From Gimesia chilikensis (GTDB taxonomy: Bacteria; Planctomycetota; Planctomycetia; Planctomycetales; Planctomycetaceae): DNA of 64,000 nt. Shown piece after piece: positions 55,327 through 62,076 of this stretch. The DNA lies in NCBI RefSeq assembly GCF_008329715.1, contig NZ_VTSR01000020.1, forward strand, positions 62,001 through 126,000, read 5' to 3'. Under the pieces are notes generated by a model. It was not told the DNA's origin, did no database searches, and saw nothing but the letters and a program-made list of their open reading frames with translations. Position 1 is the stretch's first letter; every line of letters begins with the position of its first letter. The position numbers and the translations under genes are program-made.

Positions 55327-56256
55327 CTATTCTGCCTTGGCGGGCTCAGCTGCTTTCTGCGGTGGTGCCACCTGTTGATTTGCCGGAACCGGCTGACCAA
55401 AGGCTCGAAAGCCGCGCATCTCCTGGGGTAATCGAAAATAGAAACGGTTGGCGGTGTACGCGTTCGTCCATTGATAACGGACCTGTCCTTCTTTAGGACG
55501 GACGCTCATTTTGGGACTGGTCCAGACTTCCTGCTTGTCGAGTTGGACTGTCGTCGCTGCTGCAGACAGTCGCGCACAGCCATAAGACCAGGTCTTGCCG
55601 TCGGTTTCCAGAATCAGGATGACCTCGGGATTGAACCCGCGTTCAAAATAGAACGCCGCGGCATCCGAATTCTCTGCATCGGTCGGTTGATACTGGTCGA
55701 AGGGAGTGGGATGCAGATTCAGAAAGATCTGTTCGCGTCCCAGCATCTCCTCGGCTGAAAATCGAATTGCCAGCTGTTGCATCTGGTCCAGTCGCTCTTC
55801 CGCGGTTGCCGCCGGTTCGGGTGCATCGGGCAGTGGTTTGAATTCGATCCCGACCTCCCAGGGTTGCCAGGTTACACTGGGCCCTTCAATGCGAAACGGT
55901 TTTTCGGTCAACGAGAGGAATTCATAAGTGGCGCGTCCTGCAGACCCTTCCGGGTGATCCATTTCCACGGCGATATATGCCCAGGGGCGGCCCGTTGTTC
56001 CTAAACGCCAGATCGCACCTTTCGTCACTTTATATTTGGGATCATGATATTTCATGACCGGTTCCTGGACGAAAGCCAGCGGCGCACTACGTTCTTCCCT
56101 GGTTCGAATCGACCAGGCATTGAGCAACTCCCGCATCGTATCGATTTTAGTATCATTGGCCGCCTCTTCTTTTTCCTCAGCAACGATTGGCACAACGACA
56201 CAATAGAGTAAAACCGCTGCAAAACTACTGAGAAATGTGATTCTCCGGCGCATCAT
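55327..56256 (-). CDS. Secreted protein of unknown function
   Basis: A 309-residue exported protein that I do not recognise. The signal peptide covers about residues 1-27. A helical acidic segment (about 28-50) is followed by a beta-rich body (KVTKGAIWRLGTTGRPWAYIAVEMD; QLDKQEVWTSPKMSVRPKEGQVRYQW), and the C-terminus is Ala/Pro/Gln-rich. Trp and aromatic residues are frequent, so a sandwich or carbohydrate-binding fold is possible. ATG 56256 has AAGGA seven bases upstream and is preferred over the longer frame from 56301. A terminator separates it from the upstream lipoprotein gene. Confidence 0.6.
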   Translation of the reverse strand: MMRRRITFLSSFAAVLLYCVVVPIVAEEKEEAANDTKIDTMRELLNAWSIRTREERSAPLAFVQEPVMKYHDPKYKVTKGAIWRLGTTGRPWAYIAVEMDHPEGSAGRATYEFLSLTEKPFRIEGPSVTWQPWEVGIEFKPLPDAPEPAATAEERLDQMQQLAIRFSAEEMLGREQIFLNLHPTPFDQYQPTDAENSDAAAFYFERGFNPEVILILETDGKTWSYGCARLSAAATTVQLDKQEVWTSPKMSVRPKEGQVRYQWTNAYTANRFYFRLPQEMRGFRAFGQPVPANQQVAPPQKAAEPAKAE

Positions 56257-56408
56257 GACGAGTTCCTTGCTTGAGACAGATTCAGTTCGACGCGAACCCA
56301 TTATATGAACACACAGCCAGTGATCAAATATAAAGTTTGCTAAACGGGCGATTATTTAAGAATGTCTATTATTTCTGTCCCGGTTGGCTACCGCTGTCTT
56401 TCGCGCAT

Positions 56409-56445
56409 AAAAAAACGGCAGCCCTGATTTCAGGACTGCCGTTTT
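56409..56445 (-). terminator. Rho-independent terminator of the lipoprotein gene
   Basis: On the minus strand AAAACGGCAG pairs with CTGCCGTTTT, with a further CCTGA/TCAGG stem inside, followed by T7. It ends the DUF1559/lipoprotein transcript just after the lipoprotein stop. Confidence 0.8.
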
Positions 56446-56467
56446 CCATTCCATTGAAAGGAAATCG

Positions 56468-56920
56468 CTACTTTGCTTTTTTGATATTGGGATTCAACAG
56501 ACTATCGGCTGCGGCATCCCCTTTGGCAGACTTCAAAATGATTTTGATTGAATCTCCGCCCCCTTCGGGAATCATCACCTGGGTCTCCTGGACTGCAGGT
56601 GGAGGATCCATCAGGTTTTCTCCCATATTGCCGAGAACCACACGGTAACTGCCGGGGGCAGCCCCATCTTCTTCCTCATAGGTTCCCAGCACAAAGGTGC
56701 CATCTTCATTCACGTTCGCCCGGGCGGTCCGCACATTTTCTCCACTCGTCAGTGGTAAGAGATCAATGTGAATCGGTCCGAATGGTTGATCATCCAATGT
56801 TAATGTTCCAGAAGCCGGAACGGTCTGAACTGTCCGCTTACTGCCTGCAGCATCCCCGCCTCCACAGCCTGTCAGACAGATCATCAGGGTTGCCAACAGT
56901 ACGTTCGCTGAGCGCATCAT
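56468..56920 (-). CDS. Small secreted lipoprotein with beta-sandwich domain
   Basis: A 150-residue lipoprotein: signal peptide MMRSANVLLATLMICLTGC with lipobox LTGC (Cys about residue 19). The mature part has VPASGTLTLDDQPFGPIHIDLLP and NVNEDGTFVLGTY followed by PGSYRVVLGN, the pattern of small carboxypeptidase-regulatory-like (transthyretin-type) domains common in planctomycete lipoproteins. It lies 99 bases after the DUF1559 gene with a long perfect hairpin between them. Such pairs recur in planctomycetes and suggest a shared surface role, by inference. Confidence 0.75.
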   Translation of the reverse strand: MMRSANVLLATLMICLTGCGGGDAAGSKRTVQTVPASGTLTLDDQPFGPIHIDLLPLTSGENVRTARANVNEDGTFVLGTYEEEDGAAPGSYRVVLGNMGENLMDPPPAVQETQVMIPEGGGDSIKIILKSAKGDAAADSLLNPNIKKAK

Positions 56921-56975
56921 CGTATGTTTGTTTCCTATTCCAAAATGACAAATGAACTTCAGGTCATCAGCACGC

Positions 56976-57005
56976 TTTCCTCTCCCGGAGATCCGGGAGA
57001 GGAAA
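56976..57005 (-). promoter_or_regulatory. Perfect 13-bp hairpin between DUF1559 and lipoprotein genes
   Basis: TTTCCTCTCCCGG and its exact reverse complement flank an AGAT loop. There is no T run after it on the minus strand, so it is not a usual terminator. It may stabilise the upstream mRNA or reduce downstream expression. Confidence 0.55.
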
Positions 57006-57019
57006 CTGAGAACTGCTGA

Positions 57020-58033
57020 TTAAAAATCGCCAACGATACTATCGAAGCGACCACCGGCAATCGTATTGAGCGACATCCAGAGGCTGGGTGCTCCAGTTGA
57101 CTGGTTGTGATCACCGTGGTAATCGATGTTTTCACTGATGAATCGTACCGAACCATCGGCCATCAGGAAGTGAGCGCCTCCCTGATGCACAGAACCCGGT
57201 CCTGGCCATTCTGAGTTCAGACAGTGAGCAGCGATATAAACCGGCCCCCAGGCATAAGGAGCTGTTTTAAAGAATGTGGCATCTTCACCGGTGGAAGTAC
57301 CGTCCGGTAACAACAGCTGATTTCGGGGATCGTTCATGACCACGATGTGTGTCGAAGCAATAAATGCCATGCGGTAGACCGCTTCTCCACCACCGTCGCG
57401 GAGTCGGCCGGCACCACAGGTTCGTCCGCCACTGGCAAAACCATTTTGCGGAACTTCACCCACGGCAATGGTCGTGGTGGTTCCATCGGTGATGTCACGA
57501 ATCCGGACTTTTGATTTCAGCGTGAAGACGCCTGTGTGAACCTGGTTGGGTCGATCCCACCAGTCAAATCCCTGAGATCCGGCATAGTTGGTGGTCGCGA
57601 AACCATCACGGGCGCTGGGATCATGGTCCTGGTCTGAAGGGCAATGCAGGACAGGCAGTTTAGTCGCCTGAATTGGTCCTGCCGTTCCAGTCTGGCCCAG
57701 CAGCGGTGCAGAGAAATTAATCTGATTATACAGGGGCGCCTGTTCCAGGAATGGTAAAATCAGAGTAATCCAACTGTAGTTACGAGCTCCCGGTGAGGAA
57801 CCACCCGGAGCGTTCGTCCAGACATCGTTGGGAAACATCGAGTGTGTTTCATGATAGTTGTGCAGTGCCAACCCGATCTGCTTGAGGTTGTTCTTGCAGG
57901 TACTTCGACGGGCCGCTTCGCGCGCCTGTTGAACGGCGGGTAGTAGCAGGGCGATCAAAATTGCGATGATCGCGATGACCACCAGCAATTCAATCAACGT
58001 AAAGCCTCTCTTCTTTGAGCGTTTCAACTCCAT
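57020..58033 (-). CDS. DUF1559 protein with type-IV-pilin-like N-terminus
   Basis: A 337-residue protein with a pre-pilin type cleavage and methylation motif (KRGFTLIEL) followed by a long hydrophobic helix and the conserved [22 protein letters not shown]. The rest is the DUF1559 domain, ending with the [20 protein letters not shown] motif. The family is greatly expanded in Planctomycetes and is thought to form pilus-like or cell-surface structures. It starts at ATG 58033, probably with GGAG about eight bases upstream. It is followed by the hairpin and lipoprotein gene. Confidence 0.92.
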   Translation of the reverse strand: MELKRSKKRGFTLIELLVVIAIIAILIALLLPAVQQAREAARRSTCKNNLKQIGLALHNYHETHSMFPNDVWTNAPGGSSPGARNYSWITLILPFLEQAPLYNQINFSAPLLGQTGTAGPIQATKLPVLHCPSDQDHDPSARDGFATTNYAGSQGFDWWDRPNQVHTGVFTLKSKVRIRDITDGTTTTIAVGEVPQNGFASGGRTCGAGRLRDGGGEAVYRMAFIASTHIVVMNDPRNQLLLPDGTSTGEDATFFKTAPYAWGPVYIAAHCLNSEWPGPGSVHQGGAHFLMADGSVRFISENIDYHGDHNQSTGAPSLWMSLNTIAGGRFDSIVGDF

Positions 58034-58599
58034 ACTGACTCTCCTTTAAGATTAAGAATAGTGATTATTGAGATGATAAAATCAGTCTCTCTCACAACAC
58101 GCAGTATCGCTTCTCTCTCAGATGAAAATGAAAGGACATCTGATTGAATGAGAGTATAAATCGCTGCTCAGTACGCTCGTTTAACACCAGTTAAAACTGG
58201 CGTCACTCGTAAATAGAATTGAGTCTAAGTCCGTTACCGGAAATTTATAAGATGAGTGGAATCCCAAGAGACGGGGAGGAGATGCGAAAATCCAAACGAA
58301 TTATTAATGGAAATTAAATAAATCAACACTCTCCGATACGATTTTAATATGAGTTTTATAAAATTGTCAAACAAGATATTTCGATGTTACGACATTTCGA
58401 AATAAGTAAGATTCCTTAATAATGAACAGGATTTCTAAGGTAGATTGACAAGGCCCTACGCAGTTGTGTCGATACAGTTGTGTGACAGAGAACTGTAGAA
58501 TTTCTTCTTCGTAAGAAAATCTGCTACAGAACTATGTGGATGATATTACTTCCTGACTCTTTACTGTTTTAACAGTGACTCACCAACGAACCGCGCTGC
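58034..58599. other. AT-rich divergent intergenic region
   Basis: A 566-base gap, AT-rich at 58230-58420. It holds a perfect palindrome CCAGTTAAAACTGG (58187-58200), a TTGACA at 58445-58450, two direct copies of CAGTTGTGT (58461-58469 and 58475-58483) and a long hairpin (58493-58529). No ORF is supported. Confidence 0.45.
58493..58529 (+). promoter_or_regulatory. Two-part hairpin upstream of the FAD oxidoreductase gene
   Basis: CTGTAG pairs with CTACAG, and inside it TTTCTT with AAGAAA around a short loop. It lies 70-107 bases before the gene and next to two direct copies of CAGTTGTGT. It could be a leader RNA structure or an operator. Confidence 0.4.
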
Positions 58600-59673
58600 A
58601 TGTTACCACTTAAACATTTTGACTATCTCATCGTCGGCCAGGGACTCGCAGGCACTGCGCTCGGCTGGACGCTGCAGCAACGCGGCTATCACACCTTGAT
58701 CATCGATCGTGTTGAAGAGATCACGTCCTCGAAAATTGCTGCTGGATTGATTACGCCCATAACCGGACTGCGTCTGGTGGTCTCCTGGCGACTGGAAGAA
58801 TTCCTGCCCTTCGCCGTCCGCTTCTATCGTGAAATTGAAGCGCTTACCGGTTCCCGTTTCCTGGAGTTGAACCCAATGCTGCGTCTGTTCGCTTCAGAGC
58901 AGGAACAGGAACAGTACCAGCAACGATCCCAGACACATTTTCCGGAACTGGTTTCGATTCCCGAGCCTCTGGCGAACGAATCAGAATTCGATGTGTCACA
59001 GGGGGGATTCGAAATGCAGAGCGGAGGAAAACTGGATGTTCCCACTTACCTGGAAGCTTCGCGAGAGTGGTTTCAACAACAAAACTGTTTTTTGAAAGCG
59101 GACATCGATCCTCAACAGGACCTGGCATGGGAAGCAGACCAGGTCCAGATCAATCGTCTGGGAGTGAGTGCCGACAAAATCATTTTCTGCCAGGGGATCC
59201 AGGCGCGGCACAATCCCTGGTTTGAAAAAGTGCCTTTTGAGGGCGTCAAAGGAGAAATCCTGACCTTGAAAATTCCAGGTCTGACAGAGCGACGCGTGGT
59301 GAACCGGGGAGTCTGGCTCGCGCACTGGCAGGATGACCTGTATCGCGCCGGCTCGACTTATGATCGGGAACACCTCGACTGTGAACCCACGGCTGCCGGC
59401 CGTGAAGAAATCATGCAGCGTCTGACCGAATTTCTGAACGTTCCATTTGAAGTTGTCGAGCATCGGGCCGCGGTCCGTCCGGTCATTCGCGGACGACTGC
59501 CTGTATTGGGACTGCATCCGGAAATCCCATGCGTCGGATTCTTCAACGGTTTTGCCTCGAAAGGGAGTCTGCAAACCCCCTGGATGGCAGCCCATTTTGC
59601 CGATGTACTGGAAGACAAAGCGACGCCGGAAAAACAACTGGACCTCAGCCGTAAGCTCAAACCAAAATCATGA
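58600..59673 (+). CDS. FAD-dependent oxidoreductase, MnmC(o)-like
   Basis: A 357-residue FAD enzyme of the DAO family. The dinucleotide motif DYLIVGQGLAGTALGW lies at residues about 8-23, followed by SSKIAAGLITPITG. The C-terminal section RAAVRPVIRGRLPVLG then FNGFASKGSLQTPWMA resembles the FAD domain of MnmC (RPATRDRLPMVG, GSRG). MnmC's FAD domain turns cmnm5U into nm5U in tRNA. This protein overlaps by four bases (ATGA) an MnmM-like methyltransferase gene, which would do the next step. A glycine-oxidase-type role remains possible. The start is ATG 58600. Confidence 0.75.
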   Translation: MLPLKHFDYLIVGQGLAGTALGWTLQQRGYHTLIIDRVEEITSSKIAAGLITPITGLRLVVSWRLEEFLPFAVRFYREIEALTGSRFLELNPMLRLFASEQEQEQYQQRSQTHFPELVSIPEPLANESEFDVSQGGFEMQSGGKLDVPTYLEASREWFQQQNCFLKADIDPQQDLAWEADQVQINRLGVSADKIIFCQGIQARHNPWFEKVPFEGVKGEILTLKIPGLTERRVVNRGVWLAHWQDDLYRAGSTYDREHLDCEPTAAGREEIMQRLTEFLNVPFEVVEHRAAVRPVIRGRLPVLGLHPEIPCVGFFNGFASKGSLQTPWMAAHFADVLEDKATPEKQLDLSRKLKPKS

Positions 59674-60239
59674 CACGTTTAACCGACCAGGCACACGCAC
59701 GCATCTCTGATATTCTCCGCGCCGGTGAAACCGCCATCGACGCCACTGCGGGGAACGGGCACGACACCTGTTTTCTCTGTCAGACCGTTGGTCCCACGGG
59801 GTACGTGTATGCAATCGACATTCAAGAGTCGGCACTGGAGCAGACAGCCACACAACTCGCGGAGGTGGACTGCTTTCATTGTGAACTCATCTGCTCTGAT
59901 CACAGTCTACTGGCAGAGATCGTTCCGGCTGAACACCAGGGCGCGACGGGAGCGATCATGTTTAACCTGGGCTACCTGCCCGGGGGTGATCACAGTCTGA
60001 TTACACAGCAGGCAACCACAGTGCGGGCGCTGGACGCGGCGATCGGTTACCTGCGTCCCGGAGGAATTCTGTCGATCCTCGCTTATCCGGGACACCCTGG
60101 TGGGGAAGCAGAAACCGGCGCCATTGTAGAATGGATGAATGAGTTACCTGCCAGCGAATTCAAAACGGAAACGATCCTGGCGCGTTCGTCTGCACCAACC
60201 GCGCCACGTCTGCTGATTGTCACCAGGCAGGAATCCTGA
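59670..60239 (+). CDS. mnmM: MnmM-like (YtqB family) tRNA wobble-uridine methyltransferase
   Basis: A 189-residue SAM-dependent methyltransferase. The SAM motif DATAGNGHDTCFL (residues about 23-35), a following IDIQESAL, the signature FNLGYLPGGDHSL and PGHPGG with the late EW match the YtqB/MnmM family. MnmM methylates nm5U (or nm5s2U) at the wobble position of tRNA to mnm5U in bacteria lacking bifunctional MnmC. It is translationally coupled (ATGA) to the FAD oxidoreductase. Whether mnmE/mnmG lie elsewhere in the genome cannot be seen. Confidence 0.85.
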   Translation: MTRLTDQAHARISDILRAGETAIDATAGNGHDTCFLCQTVGPTGYVYAIDIQESALEQTATQLAEVDCFHCELICSDHSLLAEIVPAEHQGATGAIMFNLGYLPGGDHSLITQQATTVRALDAAIGYLRPGGILSILAYPGHPGGEAETGAIVEWMNELPASEFKTETILARSSAPTAPRLLIVTRQES

Positions 60240-60246
60240 GACAGAA

Positions 60247-60489
60247 TTATTCCTCTTCAGAGGAATCCTCGTGCGATTGCGAAGACTCACGGATTTCGTC
60301 AATGATCTGGCGGGCGCGATCTACGTTCGATGAGACCACATCGACTTTGATCTCAAAGATTCCGGTCATCGCAGCCTGATTTTCATTCTCGAGCAGACAG
60401 CGAATGCCTTCCCCTTCCAGCGTCATCTTGATGAATTCCGCTTCCATCACATTCGTCGTTGAATAGACAGTTTCCAGACTATCACTCAT
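60247..60489 (-). CDS. DUF2007 domain protein
   Basis: An 80-residue soluble protein with the DUF2007 (putative signal-transducing protein) pattern: LETVYSTTNVMEAEFIKMTLEGEGI and a middle CLLENENQAA, then FEIKVDVVSSNVDRARQIIDEI. An acidic Ser/Glu tail follows. The function of the family is unknown. ATG 60489 is preferred over the longer frame from 60549: it has AAGGA about ten bases before it and begins at the family start. It converges on the MnmM-like gene, seven bases away. Confidence 0.82.
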   Translation of the reverse strand: MSDSLETVYSTTNVMEAEFIKMTLEGEGIRCLLENENQAAMTGIFEIKVDVVSSNVDRARQIIDEIRESSQSHEDSSEEE

Positions 60490-60756
60490 TGTTTTGTGTT
60501 CCTTAGACAAACCGTCCCTGAAGAGTGAACTCATCATGGAGCGCTTCACAGTCAGTCAAATAATGGTCTCGTACCCTGTAAGGCTAACCTGATTCAGTAT
60601 TAACATCAATATTAAATACACAGGATACGCTTCAGGTCGCTGATGATCCCCAGGAATTTATCAGCAGGGTGACTGGAATTGAATCGCAGGGTCACCGCCT
60701 GCTATTCTGTAAGGGTGCTCTGATTATCATCGCCATCTAACAAGGGATCTCTCCCC

Positions 60757-62019
60757 ATGAACCGCCTGTCACTCCGAAGTCTTTTCCTGCATCTCCTGAC
60801 TCCCCTGCTGATCACAGGCGGCCTGATTCCCTGCCCGACTCAAGCGGAGCCCCCTGCAAAGAAACCTGTGGTCCTGACGGACCGGGCCCGTGAGTTGCAT
60901 CGGCAGTGTCTGGTAGTCGATGGTCACAACGACCTTCCCTGGACGATGCGGGAAAAAGCGGCCTCTTCCTTTAAACAGGCTGACATCGCCCAACCACAGC
61001 CGAAGTTCCATACCGATATTCCCCGGTTGCGTGATGGAAATGTCGGAGCCCAGTTCTGGTCCGCGTATGTTCCTACTGAGACCAGTCAGGAACGCAGAGC
61101 CGCTCATTACACTCTGGAACAGATCGACCTGATTCACCGGATGATCAAGCGTTATCCTGACGTATTCGAAATGGCATCCACGGCTGACGATATCGAACGG
61201 ATTCACAAATCGGGCAAGATCGCCTCCATGATCGGTGTCGAAGGGGGGCACTCCATCGAAAACTCACTTTCATTGCTGCGGGTCTTCTATGGTCTGGGGG
61301 TCCGCTACATGACACTGACGCACTCAGACACACTAGACTGGGCAGACTCTGCAACCGATACAGCCAAACATGATGGCCTCTCCCCGTTCGGTGAGGAGGT
61401 TGTCCGTACCATGAACGAACTGGGGATGCTGGTCGATATTTCCCACGTCTCGCAGGCAACCATGGAGGATGTGCTGCGAGTCAGCCAGGCCCCCATCATC
61501 GCCTCGCATTCTTCAGCCCGGGCCGTCGCGGATCATGTGCGGAATGTGCCCGATGAGATCCTGGTGAAAGTCAAAGAGAACGGCGGGGTGGTGATGGTCA
61601 ATTATTTCTCCGGATTCGTCGTACCGGAATCAGCCCGCCAGATGACAGAAATGTTTCATGTCCGCCGGGAGCTGAAAAAGAAATATCCCGATGAAACAGA
61701 GTTCAATCGGGAATACAATCGCTGGAAGAGCAGCCACAAAATGCAGCCCGGCACTATTCATGATGTGGTTGATCACATTGACCACATTGCTAAAGTCGCC
61801 GGAGTGGAACACGTGGGCATTGGTTCGGACTTTGACGGAGTCTCGACGCTTCCCAGTCAACTGGAAGATGTCTCAACCTATCCCCTGATCACCCAGGCGC
61901 TGCTCGACCGGGGTTATACCGATCAGCAGATCAAACAGATCATGGGACTGAACCTCCTGCGGGTCATGCGGGAAGCCGAGCAGGTCGCCCGTCGTCTGCA
62001 ACAGCAGACCAAAGACTGA
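60757..62019 (+). CDS. Secreted membrane-dipeptidase-like enzyme (peptidase family M19)
   Basis: A 420-residue exported Zn-dependent dipeptidase of the renal-dipeptidase family; signal peptide at residues about 1-31. Motifs: DGHNDLPW with the HxD pair (about 53-60), GVEGGHS with the bridging Glu, DISHVS, SHSSARAV and GIGSDFDGVSTLP, so all metal ligands seem present. It would cut dipeptides in the periplasm, possibly including D-amino-acid-containing peptides. It starts at ATG 60757. No operon partner. Confidence 0.93.
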   Translation: MNRLSLRSLFLHLLTPLLITGGLIPCPTQAEPPAKKPVVLTDRARELHRQCLVVDGHNDLPWTMREKAASSFKQADIAQPQPKFHTDIPRLRDGNVGAQFWSAYVPTETSQERRAAHYTLEQIDLIHRMIKRYPDVFEMASTADDIERIHKSGKIASMIGVEGGHSIENSLSLLRVFYGLGVRYMTLTHSDTLDWADSATDTAKHDGLSPFGEEVVRTMNELGMLVDISHVSQATMEDVLRVSQAPIIASHSSARAVADHVRNVPDEILVKVKENGGVVMVNYFSGFVVPESARQMTEMFHVRRELKKKYPDETEFNREYNRWKSSHKMQPGTIHDVVDHIDHIAKVAGVEHVGIGSDFDGVSTLPSQLEDVSTYPLITQALLDRGYTDQQIKQIMGLNLLRVMREAEQVARRLQQQTKD

Positions 62020-62076
62020 CCGTCAGCTTCCCGTTGTTCTCTGTCACCCGCAGAAGAATCAGTTTCAAGCAAAACC

